Positions 32,466-41,571 of a DNA stretch of 41,707 nucleotides are shown piece by piece. A program made the translations under genes and the position numbers. Position 1 is the stretch's first letter; each line of letters starts with the position of its first letter. The stretch covers positions 1-41,707 of the forward strand of contig NZ_WEHU01000036.1 of assembly GCF_009183415.1 (NCBI RefSeq), written 5' to 3'. The stretch comes from Bacillus sp. B1-b2. GTDB lineage: Bacteria; Bacillota; Bacilli; Bacillales; Cytobacillaceae. A model generated the notes under the pieces. That model was not told where the DNA came from. It saw only the letters and a list, made by a program, of their open reading frames with translations, and made no database searches.

Positions 32466-35414
32466 TTGGCATCTATAGAACGTACGGCTTATCCAAGATT
32501 TAAAAAACGTCCTACTTCAAAAGAACTTCGTGATGTTTACTCCCCTACACCTGAAGAAAACCAATTTGCGCATAAAGTTGCTAGAGGACCTGTTTCAGTT
32601 CTAAGTCTATTAGTTATGTTAAAGTCTTTCCAACGACTTGGTTACTTTCCTCTACCGAAAGATATTCCTGTAGAGATCATGATTCATATTCGGACCTGTT
32701 TGAATCTCTCTGCTAGTGTTGAACCGAATTACAATAGTAAATCAATTTACCGACATCAAAAAGCAATTAGAGATTACCTCAATGTACGTCCTTATGGAAA
32801 AGAAGCCTTACATATTGCAACTACTTCAATTTATAAGGCTACACAGGTAATGGACAATCCAGCCGATCTTATCAACGTATCCATTGAAATATTAATAAAA
32901 GAAAGGTGTGAATTACCTGCTTTTAGTACATTAGATCGATTGGCTCGTCGTATAAGAACATTAGTGAATCACCAGTTATTTAATTCAGTATTTTCAAAAT
33001 TGACTCCTGAAATTGAGCGAAAATTAGATCAATTACTAGTTACTAAAAATGATAATCGGACTTCTGAATATAACTTATTAAAAGAAATTCCAAAAAGCGC
33101 AACACTTTCGCATATGAAAGAAATACAAAATAGGTTACTTCTGTTAACTGATTTTATAGAAGAAATTGATAGCTTACTAGAGGATATTCCAAATTTAAAA
33201 ATTAAACACTTCGCTTTAGAAGCAAAAGCGCTTGATGCATCAGAATTAAAAGACTTTAATTTAGCTAAAAGATATATGCTGCTACTTTGTATGATTTATC
33301 GCTCAAAAATTTCAGCTATAGATAGTTTGGTAGAGATGTTTCTCAAAAGAGTCAGAACTATACATAACAAAGGCAAAGAGGAGCTAGAACTTCTTCGAGA
33401 AAAACATAGATCAAAAACTGAAAATCTTATATCTGTTTTGGCGGAAGTCTTAAATGCCACAAGTATAAATGAGAACGATACCTTGACTGGTCAGAAAATA
33501 AGGGAGTTATTAGGGAGAAGAGGTGGTATCGACGCATTAAAAGAAGATTGTGAATCAATTTCATCATATAATGGCAATAACTACCTTCCTCTTTTATGGA
33601 AGTTCTATAAAAGCCACAGGAAAACTCTTTTTAGATTGATTAGTATGATTGAAATTAATTCAACCACACAGGATCAATCACTTTTAGAAGCTTTACAATT
33701 TTTACGTGATAATGAGAACCGAAAAATTGAAAATCTACAAATAGATTTGGATCTTTCATTTGCTAGTGAACAGTGGAAAAAAACGATTTATGTACCTAAA
33801 GAAAATAACTTAATCCATCGTAAACACCTTGAAATCTGTATTTTTTCCTATCTTGCAAGCGATTTAAAAACGGGAGACCTTTGTGTAAAAGGATCAGAGA
33901 ATTTTGCTGATTACCGTGAACAGCTCCTTTCTTGGGATGAGTGTAAACCTATGGTAGATGAATACTGTAAGGAACTTGGCTTTTCTTCAAATTCAGGGGA
34001 TTTTGTTCAACAATTAAAGCTCTGGCTAGGAGATACTGCACAAAAAGTAGATTTAAACTACCCTGATAACGGCCAGGTAATCATTAATGAAAATGGAGAA
34101 CCAACGTTGAGAAAAATAATGAGAAAAGAACAACCTCAGACAAGTAAGGCGTTAGAGGTAGTTATTTCTCAACGTTTACCTGAACGAAATGTCTTAGATA
34201 TTCTTTGTAATGTAGAACATTGGACAAATTGGACACGGCATTTTGGACCATTATCTGGTTCAGATCCTAAGCTTGAAAATGCAATGGAACGTTATATCAT
34301 TACTTCTTTTGGATACGGATGTAATTTAGGACCAACACAGACTTCTAAGCACATGAAAAAAGCAGTAACCCCACACATGATTTCATTTGTAAATCGGCGA
34401 CATATTAATGCATCTAAAATAGACGAAGCTATTCGTAATATTTTAAATCAATACAATCAATTTAGTTTGCCTAGACTATGGGGTGATGGAAAAACGGCTG
34501 CTGCAGATGGAACAAAATTTGATCTCTACGAAGAAAACTTAATCTCTGAATACCACATTCGATACGGAGGTTATGGGGGGATTGCATATCATCATGTTTC
34601 AGATACTTATATTGCACTCTTTAGTCACTTCATTCCATGTGGAGTTTGGGAAGCAGTTTATATTATTGATGGTTTGCTGAAAAATAAATCAGACATTCAG
34701 CCCGATACGTTACATGCTGATACGCAAGGTCAATCAACGCCTGTTTTTGCACTTGCACATTTATTGGGGATTAATTTAATGCCTCGTATTCGAAATTGGA
34801 AGGATTTAAAATTTTACAGGGCTGATAAGGACACAAAATATCACCACATTGATCAGTTGTTTAGTGATACCGTTGACTGGGACCTAATTGAAACACACTG
34901 GCAAGATCTGCTCCAAGTGGTTCTTTCTATAAAAGCTGGTAAAATATTACCCTCTACACTACTTAGAAAACTAAGTAACTATAGTAGAAAAAACCGATTA
35001 TATCAAGCTTTTAGGGAATTAGGAAGGATTGTAAGAACTGTATTTTTGCTTAAATATATTTCTGATATAAAACTAAGAGAGCAAATTGGTGCTAGTACAA
35101 ACAAAGTCGAAGCATATAACGGCTTTTCCAAATGGCTATTTTTTGGTGGCGATGGGATCATTTCAGAAAATGATCCAGAAGAACAAGAAAAGCGAATTAA
35201 ATATAATGATTTAGTTGCCAACGCAGTAATATTCCAAAATGTATGTGATATAACACTTATTTTGTGGGAACTTTCTAAAGAAGGCTATGTATTTTCAAAA
35301 GAAGATATTGTCATGCTTAGCCCTTATCTGACTAGGCATATAAAACGTTTCGGAGACTATATGATCGATTTAGAAAATATTCCACAACCAATCGAGGGAG
35401 ATATTCCTGTATAG
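32466..35414 (+). CDS. tnpA: Tn3-family transposase (tnpA-3) of the RuMP transposon, 982 aa
   Basis: Full-length Tn3-family transposase that would act on the 38-bp repeats at 22366 and 35504. The DDE triad is intact: Asp681 (AAADGTKFD), Asp752 (HADTQGQSTPV) and Glu882 (NKVEAYNGFSKWLFFGG). N-terminal DNA-binding region VLSLLVMLKSFQRLGYFPLP. I prefer TTG 32466 because GGAG stands 9 bases before it; TTG 32448 has no such site. It differs clearly from tnpA-1 and from the Tn1546-type tnpA. The stop is 52 bp from the right terminal repeat, the usual Tn3 layout. Confidence 0.96.
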   Translation: MASIERTAYPRFKKRPTSKELRDVYSPTPEENQFAHKVARGPVSVLSLLVMLKSFQRLGYFPLPKDIPVEIMIHIRTCLNLSASVEPNYNSKSIYRHQKAIRDYLNVRPYGKEALHIATTSIYKATQVMDNPADLINVSIEILIKERCELPAFSTLDRLARRIRTLVNHQLFNSVFSKLTPEIERKLDQLLVTKNDNRTSEYNLLKEIPKSATLSHMKEIQNRLLLLTDFIEEIDSLLEDIPNLKIKHFALEAKALDASELKDFNLAKRYMLLLCMIYRSKISAIDSLVEMFLKRVRTIHNKGKEELELLREKHRSKTENLISVLAEVLNATSINENDTLTGQKIRELLGRRGGIDALKEDCESISSYNGNNYLPLLWKFYKSHRKTLFRLISMIEINSTTQDQSLLEALQFLRDNENRKIENLQIDLDLSFASEQWKKTIYVPKENNLIHRKHLEICIFSYLASDLKTGDLCVKGSENFADYREQLLSWDECKPMVDEYCKELGFSSNSGDFVQQLKLWLGDTAQKVDLNYPDNGQVIINENGEPTLRKIMRKEQPQTSKALEVVISQRLPERNVLDILCNVEHWTNWTRHFGPLSGSDPKLENAMERYIITSFGYGCNLGPTQTSKHMKKAVTPHMISFVNRRHINASKIDEAIRNILNQYNQFSLPRLWGDGKTAAADGTKFDLYEENLISEYHIRYGGYGGIAYHHVSDTYIALFSHFIPCGVWEAVYIIDGLLKNKSDIQPDTLHADTQGQSTPVFALAHLLGINLMPRIRNWKDLKFYRADKDTKYHHIDQLFSDTVDWDLIETHWQDLLQVVLSIKAGKILPSTLLRKLSNYSRKNRLYQAFRELGRIVRTVFLLKYISDIKLREQIGASTNKVEAYNGFSKWLFFGGDGIISENDPEEQEKRIKYNDLVANAVIFQNVCDITLILWELSKEGYVFSKEDIVMLSPYLTRHIKRFGDYMIDLENIPQPIEGDIPV

Positions 35415-35466
35415 TATATAAGAAAGTAAAGAGCAAGAAAGGGTTATAAATGGTAAACAATACCAT

Positions 35467-35504
35467 ACTATGACCCTTTTTTACATGTATCTCGGTCGTA
35501 CCCC
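35467..35504 (-). repeat. right terminal inverted repeat of the RuMP transposon
   Basis: Reading inward from 35504: GGGGTACGACCGAGATACAT, ending AAAAAAGGGTCATAGT. It pairs with 22366-22403. Confidence 0.92.
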
Positions 35505-35509
35505 TTTAA
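35505..35509 (+). repeat. target-site duplication, right (TTTAA)
   Basis: TTTAA directly outside the right terminal repeat, matching 22361-22365. Confidence 0.9.
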
Positions 35510-35551
35510 TAATTTGATTATTAGTACTCCTTGCTATCTTGTGATAAAAAC

Positions 35552-35836
35552 CTACTGCTTTCTGTTTGTTCCCATTTCCTTTTTTGTTACTTTTGTTAAT
35601 TCAGTTGTTAATTTGTCAATTTGCTGCTGCATCTTTTCAAACTTTTCATCTAATTCTTTTTGATCTTGTTTTTCTTTTTCTGAATTAATGATTTCCTCAT
35701 CTATAACTGTTATCGCTTCTATAGTTGCAATGCCTTCTTCAATAGTAGTAAGAATAGCAGTTATTAGGGCAAGTCTAAGGCTAGAACTTATTGGCGATTG
35801 ATCACTTTGTTCTGACTTTGAATTGGTATTATTCAT
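35552..35836 (-). CDS. hypothetical coiled-coil protein, 94 aa
   Basis: ATG 35836 follows AAAGGGGGC; a longer frame to 35860 lacks a ribosome site. The protein starts MNNTNSKSEQSDQ, has a mildly hydrophobic middle (LRLALITAILTTIEEGIATI), and ends in a Lys/Glu/Gln-rich coiled coil (KFEKMQQQIDKLTTELTKV). No family recognised. It sits just outside the RuMP transposon, whose insertion may have separated it from its original neighbours. Confidence 0.6.
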   Translation of the reverse strand: MNNTNSKSEQSDQSPISSSLRLALITAILTTIEEGIATIEAITVIDEEIINSEKEKQDQKELDEKFEKMQQQIDKLTTELTKVTKKEMGTNRKQ

Positions 35837-35960
35837 ATAATTGCCCCCTTTATCTGACATTGTTAGAAAGGTTTACATTAAACCTATGCTTTAGGTTCTG
35901 TAGTAATACATTTCCTTTGAATATTACTTACCTTGAATAAAATAGAAAAATAAAGGAATT

Positions 35961-36334
35961 TCAATTAGCAATTAATTGCGTAGTTCGTAGAGATTGTAAA
36001 TCATTATCTTCACACCAAGCTAGTGTTCTTCGGTAAATGGAAGTAATTGAAATACCTTTGTTGGACAAGAATATTTTTTTACTTGGTCTTGGATTGCTAG
36101 GTCAACTTTCACTTTGCTCTTATCAGTTCTTTTCATTCGAACCAGTCCTCTTAAACCTAGTTCTTGATATTTCTGAATCCAATAACGCAAAGTGCGAATT
36201 GAAATGTTTTCCTCAACGCTAATCTTTTCTAAATATTTTGGCTTTTGTAAATATGGATAGATAATTAAATATTTTCTGTGTGCTTCCTCTAGTTGTATTT
36301 CTGTACATTGAGTTAAAGAATTTATTTTTTGCAT
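35961..36334 (-). pseudogene. TniA-like (Mu/Tn552-type) transposase N-terminal fragment
   Basis: The first 85 codons have a helix-turn-helix, KISVEENISIRTLRYWIQKY, and LRGLVRMKRTDKSKVKVDLA, as in the N-terminus of the DDE transposases of the Tn552/Tn5053 type. The frame then breaks near 36065; in another frame IYRRTLAWCEDNDLQSL continues the family pattern briefly to 35961. The catalytic core is missing. GGGAGTGAC precedes the ATG. It is divergent from the resolvase at 36508. Confidence 0.65.
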
Positions 36335-36507
36335 TGTCTTTTGTCACTCCCTTTTTTTGGATTCCTGTCCATTGTTTCATATTTTTTATTCAATGTCTAT
36401 TTAGGGTAAACCTTAAACAACCACTTAAGCATTATTGTTAAGATTAGGTTTTAAGTGTATGATTAGGGTGTCTATTAAATAGATTTGTAAAAGGAGAAAA
36501 TTACGAA
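36335..36507 (+). promoter_or_regulatory. putative res and promoter region of the 36508 resolvase
   Basis: Contains GGGTAAACCTTAAAC, an inverted pair CTTAA...TTAAG, and TAGGTTTTAAGTG, repeated AT-rich half-sites as found upstream of resolvase genes. GGAGAAAATT precedes the resolvase ATG. Confidence 0.4.
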
Positions 36508-37113
36508 ATGAAAGTTGCTTATGCTAGAGTTTCTACTGAAGATCAAAATTTGGAACGGCAAATTGAAAACTTGAAAAGTTTTGGCGCAGAAAAAATATTT
36601 ACAGAGAAGAAATCTGGTGCTGCAGTAAATAATCGAGAGCAATTCCAAAAAGCTCTTGATTTTGTTCGTGAAGGAGATTATTTCATGGTTGAAGCAATTG
36701 ATCGACTAGGAAGGAACTACAATGAGATTATTGAAACGGTTACTACTTTAAAAAATAAAAATGCAGGTTTGATCGTGACGAGTATGCCTATCTTAGCTGA
36801 AGCTATTGGAAACCCCTTGTTGGACCGATTTATGAAAGATTTGATTGTTCAGATTTTGGCGATGGTTGCAGAAATGGAACGGACAGAAAGTAAACGTCGT
36901 CAAGCCCAAGGTATAAAAATTGCCAAAGAAAAAGGAGTTTACAAAGGGCGTCCGTTACTTTATTCACCTAATGCAAAGAATCCACAAAAGCGATTAGTCT
37001 ATCAAGAAGTCGTAAGAATGTTGAAATCCGGAACCCCAATTAAGCAAATCGCAGAAAAAAATGCCATTACTCGATCAACTGTTTATAGGATTAAAAAGGA
37101 GCTCGCAGAATAG
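36508..37113 (+). CDS. serine resolvase/invertase, 201 aa
   Basis: Resolvase-domain protein with catalytic Ser in [18 protein letters not shown] (Ser9), [15 protein letters not shown] and [20 protein letters not shown]. The C-terminal helix-turn-helix ([20 protein letters not shown]) closes the protein. It resembles resolvases of Tn552-type elements and stands divergently next to a TniA-like remnant, which supports that origin. It ends 30 bp before a Tn1546-type terminal repeat. Probably intact; its element is not. Confidence 0.9.
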   Translation: MKVAYARVSTEDQNLERQIENLKSFGAEKIFTEKKSGAAVNNREQFQKALDFVREGDYFMVEAIDRLGRNYNEIIETVTTLKNKNAGLIVTSMPILAEAIGNPLLDRFMKDLIVQILAMVAEMERTESKRRQAQGIKIAKEKGVYKGRPLLYSPNAKNPQKRLVYQEVVRMLKSGTPIKQIAEKNAITRSTVYRIKKELAE

Positions 37114-37142
37114 AAATCTACGGGTTCTTAAACTATTTAATA

Positions 37143-37179
37143 GTAGTAGCGTCAGGAAATGCGGATTTACAACATTAAG
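37143..37179 (+). repeat. degenerate Tn1546-type terminal repeat (end c)
   Basis: GTAGTAGCGTCAGGAAATGC, then GGATTTACAACATTAAG. Compared with end a it has the outer GGGG changed to GTAG and one A deleted. The interior lies to the right and shares about 100 bp, including the terminator, with the inside of end a. The damaged outer bases make it probably inactive. Confidence 0.8.
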
Positions 37180-37192
37180 GAAATTCAAATAT

Positions 37193-37242
37193 AAAAAAAG
37201 CCTAATTTCTCGGTGTTGTAAGTGAGAAATTAGGCTTTTTTT
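37193..37242. terminator. bidirectional terminator in Tn1546-type end c
   Basis: AAAAAAAGCCTAATTTCTC pairs perfectly with its complement across a 12-base loop; T-runs on both sides. Same position and sequence type as 12906-12947. Confidence 0.8.
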
Positions 37243-37411
37243 ACTCATGAAAAGCGCCCGATTGCTGAATAACTTAACTTCTATACATAAACACCCCCAA
37301 ATTTTTCTCCCTACAACAAACTATTTTTTTTGCCATTTATCTAATTTTGGATACATCTGTAACAAAGCAACCTATAAATGTTTACAATAATTAAAAGAAG
37401 GTGTTCAAGTT

Positions 37412-37942
37412 ATGGATAATGAACTGAAAGCAACGTTTGGTTCTTGGGTCCAAGCGATTGGAACAACCCTTTCAGCTATCGGAGCTACACCTTCCAAAAA
37501 TATTTCCGATACTCTGCTTGGAGATTTAAATCTATGGGGAAATGTATTACAAGCAACCGGAAATTCATTAGTAGCAGATAGTGAAAAAAACTTTACCCTT
37601 GAAAAGATAGGCAACGAAATTCAGGCAATAGGAAATTCAACGGTCATTGTAGGGATATTAATAAATTTTAGCGAAAAAACAAAAAAGGAATTAAACATAA
37701 AAGGAAATTTACTTCAAGCAGTTGGTGGTGGAGTATCTCTTGCTGATGCTCTAGGCCGTGAACCTACTGTAAAAGAGCTTTACAGCATATATGGAAACCT
37801 TCTACAAGCAATTGGTAATGCATTACAAGCACTTTCAGGTATCAACGAACTAAGGAACAGGGAGGGGCAAGAACTGAATGTGGTCGGAAGTTGGATCCAA
37901 GCCATCGGTTCCATCATTTCAGCTTTAGGCCAAAGTAAGTAA
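37412..37942 (+). CDS. DUF6944-type repetitive protein, 176 aa
   Basis: The protein is made of repeats of about 38 residues centred on GSWVQAIGTTLSAIG, LNLWGNVLQATGNSLVA, IGNEIQAIGNSTVIVG, IKGNLLQAVGGGVSLADALG, IYGNLLQAIGNALQALSG and GSWIQAIGSIISALG. G-x-x-x-Q-A-x-G recurs about 6 times. No signal peptide. Bacillus proteins of this type are annotated as DUF6944 repetitive proteins; the function is unknown. AAGGTG precedes the ATG. A terminator follows at 37996. Next to cotA on the Tn1546-type cargo side, so a spore-surface role is possible but unproven. Confidence 0.75.
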   Translation: MDNELKATFGSWVQAIGTTLSAIGATPSKNISDTLLGDLNLWGNVLQATGNSLVADSEKNFTLEKIGNEIQAIGNSTVIVGILINFSEKTKKELNIKGNLLQAVGGGVSLADALGREPTVKELYSIYGNLLQAIGNALQALSGINELRNREGQELNVVGSWIQAIGSIISALGQSK

Positions 37943-37995
37943 TTTTGAATATATAGTTTACATTGTAATGGAAAAGCGTATTTAGCTTGGATAAT

Positions 37996-38040
37996 AAAGG
38001 AGATAAAATATGGATATCGAATCTAGTTCTATCTCCTTTT
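37996..38040 (+). terminator. terminator after the repeat protein
   Basis: AAAGGAGATA / TATCTCCTTT arms followed by TTTGGG; loop of about 24 bases. Confidence 0.6.
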
Positions 38041-38169
38041 TGGGTATTTATTACTTAAATAGTTACAGGAATTACTTTTGGTAAGCTAGCGGAATAACTT
38101 ATATTTCGAGTTCACCTTACTTTGCCAAAGAACAAAATTTATTTTGACCATGTTTATTTTTTTAGATCT

Positions 38170-39932
38170 TTAAGGCAATACCTTTAACGGTCTCATCATT
38201 TCATTATCCTCGTGTTCAAGCATATGGCAATGCCATACATATCCAGGCCCAAGGCTAGGGTCGAATGGAAAGGGACTGCCATCCTGGGAAGTAAACCGAA
38301 CTCTTATCGTTGTCACTTCTCCCGCATTCATTTGTATGGTATCCTTCCACCCTTTCTCATTGAGTGGAGGTGCAATAGGTTGACCTTGTAAATATGCGTC
38401 TATTGGTGGTGTCTTAGGCTTAACAAAATAAGGTGGGGTGCTAGGAGGCGTCGTTTGATTTAGTTGCATCCAGTCTTTCAAATAAGCGTCAGAATGGAAT
38501 TTCTGGCGGCTAACGAGCAGGAACTGAACGAGATGAAGATGGATTGGATGGGTGTCATCGGTAAGGTTAACAACTTGCCAATCTTCTGTCGTTCCTGCCT
38601 GAGGCAGCTCAGAAACGGGATTACCCCACAGTTGGCCATCTAACGTAACTTTCAAGGGACCATTAGGACCCTCCAGTTCGAATAAAGTCAAAGTTCTCGT
38701 TTTTGTTGGCTTTAATTGAGGAATGCTGTTAAGAACAGGTGGCAATTTCTTTGGCGGTAAGACAGTTTCATTTATGACTGTAAATTGCATAATTTGACCA
38801 ACAGTTTGTGGGTCTGCCGGTGTTCCATCAGGGAACGGGGCGTTAGCAGTATTCGTTAAAATAACGGTTGTACCAGGAGCTAAAGTAGAGAAATCAATAA
38901 GGATATCTGCTCGTTCTGCCGGTGAAATCAAAAGTGAGGAAAGTTCTACAGCTTGAGGTAAATAACCTCCATCGGTGCCAATCTGGATAAATTTCTGTTT
39001 ATTGGAAAGCTGTAAACGATAAAAACGAGCATTTGAACCATTCAGAACACGAAAACGGTATTGTTGAGGTTTGACATTAAGGTTCGGCCACACCTTACCA
39101 TTCACCATTATCGTGTTTCCAAAAACTCTGGTACCACATAAGGATGAATACTTGGGTTAGCCCCCATATGATCATAGAAAAGAGAACCATCAGTATTAAA
39201 AGATCGGTCCTGAATGTTGAGTGGAATCTCATTTTCTCTACTAGGAAGAAACGGGACAATGGGGTCATTCATATCACGGAGCAAATAGAACCCTGTAAGC
39301 CCGGCGTAATTATTCAATCGAGTCATTCCCATGGTATGGTCATGATACCAAAGAGCTGTAGGCTGTTGTACATTGGGGAATGTATAGGTATTAGTTATGA
39401 AAGCCATACCGGTCCTTCCATCTGCAGTAAACCAAGCATCAGGATAACCGTCAAAATAAGATGGATGCTCTCCTCCGTGCAAATGAGGGACAATAGGTAC
39501 TGGTTGCTGTGCTAGGGGAAATCCTGGTGGAAATGATGGAAATGGTGGTAGAGGAACTGACATGGAATTTGGATTTGCCCAATCGAGTGTCGGATCAACC
39601 GGAAGAAAATGGGGACCAGTAATGTTGTTTATCCATTGAACATGTACAGGAATTCCTCGAATGGCTTCAAATGTGGAACCTGGAGCACTTTTATAGTAAA
39701 CCGCTCTTCCCGTGTACGGGTCCTGTATCATACCACTGTAACCAAAAACTTTCGTGGTACCGAATCCAGGCGGTAAGATTTGCTGCTGGAATTCACTTGC
39801 TTCAATTTTATACGCATGCCCGATCACTTCACCAGATATTGGCTGTCTAAGAATAGTAGGCATATATACCGGTGGGATAACGAGTTGATTTACGAATTTA
39901 GGAATCCTTTTAGGATCTAAAGGTTGTACCAT
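38170..39932 (-). pseudogene. cotA: CotA-type multicopper oxidase (spore coat laccase), frameshifted
   Basis: All copper motifs are present: PHLHGGEHPSYFDG, LWYHDHTMGMTRLNNYAG, HPIHLHLVQF and HCHMLEHEDNEMMR. Normal order and total length (about 587 aa) for CotA. One base is missing in a T-run near 39117-39122: the frame from 39932 reads VPEFLETR and stops at 39108, while the other half should read VPEFFGNTIMVNGKVW. The stop and the ATG of the second half overlap as TAATG, so re-initiation could make two half-proteins, but the simplest reading is an inactivated gene or a homopolymer sequencing error. AGGAGAGGATG precedes the first ATG. Laccases of the spore coat confer pigment, UV and peroxide resistance. 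Confidence 0.88.
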
Positions 39933-40250
39933 TTCATCCTCTCCTCTTCATATCACTACGGTATATGCAGGAAAGGAGCATTTCATGCGTATATTCATAC
40001 TAGAATAATCTATTTACTTGAAAACGTTCCTCAACAATCTGGCCCTTTAATGGAATATCATAACTGTTGTTTTAACCACTTAATTTTAAGTTGAAGAACT
40101 TTATTTTAACTTATCAGCTATCATTTTAAGATAACTTTTTTATTACTTATAATGCAAAATAGCGATTAAAATTGGTGCAAAATAACGTCTAAAGTGACAA
40201 TCATAGTTAAGAGCGTCTCATAAGACTTGTCTCAAAAACGAGGTGATATT
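39933..40250. other. cotA promoter side and Tn1546-type res region
   Basis: The left part should hold the cotA promoter. The right part (about 40150-40245) is the res-like region: TGCAAAATAGCG, GGTGCAAAATAACG, CTAAAGTGACA and GTCTCATAAGACTTGTCTC. It corresponds to the region between tnpA and tnpR in Tn1546. No other gene is seen. Confidence 0.55.
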
Positions 40251-40826
40251 TTGCGGAAAATCGGTTATATACGTGTTAGTTCGACCAGCCAAAATCCTTC
40301 AAGGCAATTTGAGCAGCTAAATGAAATTGGAATGGATATTATATACGAAGAAAAAGTTTCTGGAGCAACAAAGGATCGCGAGCAACTTCAAAAAATGTTA
40401 GAGGATCTACAGGAAGATGACATCATTTATGTTACAGACTTAACTCGAATTACTCGTAGCACACAAGACCTATTTGAATTAATCGATAACATACGGAAAA
40501 AAAAAGCAAGCTTAAAATCACTAAAAGATACATGGCTAGATTTATCAGATGATAATCCATACAGCCAATTCTTAATTACAGTAATGGCTGGTGTTAACCA
40601 ATTAGAGCGAGATCTTATTCGTATGCGACAACGTGAAGGGATTGAGTTGGCTAAGAAAGAAGGAAAGTTTAAAGGTCGGTTAAAGAAATATCATAAAAAT
40701 CACGCAGGAATGAATTATGCAGTTAAGCTATATAAAGAAGGAAATATGACTGTAAATCAAATTTGCGAAATTACAAATGTGTCTAGAGCTTCATTATATA
40801 GAAAGCTATCAGAAGAGAACAAATAG
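40251..40826 (+). CDS. tnpR: Tn1546-type resolvase (TnpR), 191 aa
   Basis: Starts at TTG 40251 after GAGGTGAT. The sequence MRKIGYIRVSSTSQNPSRQF with the catalytic Ser, IIYVTDLTRITRSTQDLFEL, VNQLERDLIRMRQREGIELA and the helix-turn-helix MTVNQICEITNVSRASLYRK closely follow Tn1546 TnpR as I know it, and 191 aa is that length. In Tn1546, tnpA and tnpR are divergent with res between; here the left neighbour of res is cotA, so tnpA has been lost or displaced. The truncated tnpA with res remnant at 21.9 kb may be the other part of the same or a sister element. Confidence 0.92.
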   Translation: MRKIGYIRVSSTSQNPSRQFEQLNEIGMDIIYEEKVSGATKDREQLQKMLEDLQEDDIIYVTDLTRITRSTQDLFELIDNIRKKKASLKSLKDTWLDLSDDNPYSQFLITVMAGVNQLERDLIRMRQREGIELAKKEGKFKGRLKKYHKNHAGMNYAVKLYKEGNMTVNQICEITNVSRASLYRKLSEENK

Positions 40827-41106
40827 TCCTTCCTTACCCCATATTCCAGAAAAGGCCATATAGTTGAATAAATAACTTTTTGTCACGTGATTTTTGATTC
40901 CATCACGAGTGATTTCTTAAAAGTTAACAACTATTTTTTGAATGAGCTGCATTTTTCAACGAAAGGATGAGCTTCTAACCGTTAAAAGTAAACATATTCA
41001 GCTTGTGGTGCATATACTGGATTGGTCCTTTATATAGGGTAGTAAATAAGATATCTAATCCTTTATTCTTCAGAACATAAACTTTAAATTTAGGGGGAGA
41101 TTAGTA

Positions 41107-41571
41107 TTGCAAACTGCACAGCAAACAATGGTTAGTATTCCATTCCCATCAGTATGGGGTATCCATGCTGCTATAGCTGGTAAACCAATCGTTTGGGGCG
41201 TACTCAACATTAACTCTATTACAGATAACAGGGTAATTGGTACGGTTAATTTTCGTGGTACACCTATTCCTATTAGTGGATATTGGGATGAGAATACTAA
41301 ACAGATAAGATTTGATTCACCTTATGCTATGTTCTCCGGTACATTAACTATCATTGATGATGCTACAATTAGAATTCGACATTTTATTTTAAATGGACGA
41401 TTTATTATGAAACCTCCTTCTTTACAAGCAGGCGAATACGGAACATGGATTGCTACAACCGATAGAGCTCTTACCGGATATCCCGTAATTAGTGGTACCT
41501 TGCCCCCTGTTGGAGTCTTTTTAACATCAAATATACTTAGTCAGCTACAGCAGAATTATGTAAGATTTTAG
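41107..41571 (+). CDS. hypothetical protein, 154 aa
   Basis: TTG start at 41107 with GGGGGAGA 8 bases upstream. The protein reads as a beta-rich barrel: VSIPFPSVWGIHAAIAGKPI, NSITDNRVIGTVNFRGTPIP, ISGYWDENTKQIRFDS, TLTIIDDATIRIRHFILNG. No signal peptide and no Cys cluster. Family not recognised. Downstream of the Tn1546-type tnpR in the cargo position, so probably transposon cargo. Confidence 0.7.
   Translation: MQTAQQTMVSIPFPSVWGIHAAIAGKPIVWGVLNINSITDNRVIGTVNFRGTPIPISGYWDENTKQIRFDSPYAMFSGTLTIIDDATIRIRHFILNGRFIMKPPSLQAGEYGTWIATTDRALTGYPVISGTLPPVGVFLTSNILSQLQQNYVRF

Larger units (their letters stand above)
22366..35504 (+). mobile_element. complete Tn3-family transposon carrying a formaldehyde (RuMP) cassette, 13,139 bp
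   Basis: Bounded by 38-bp inverted repeats, flanked by the same 5-bp target sequence TTTAA, and containing its own tnpR, res and tnpA at the right end. Cargo from left to right: Gfo/Idh oxidoreductase, hxlB, hxlA, hxlR, a small zinc-ribbon protein, zwf, gnd, an unknown 163-aa gene, an iron-ADH stub, pgi. It lies between the truncated Tn1546-type tnpA and the remnants at 35.5 kb. All signs of a single, fairly recent transposition event are present. Confidence 0.93.
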
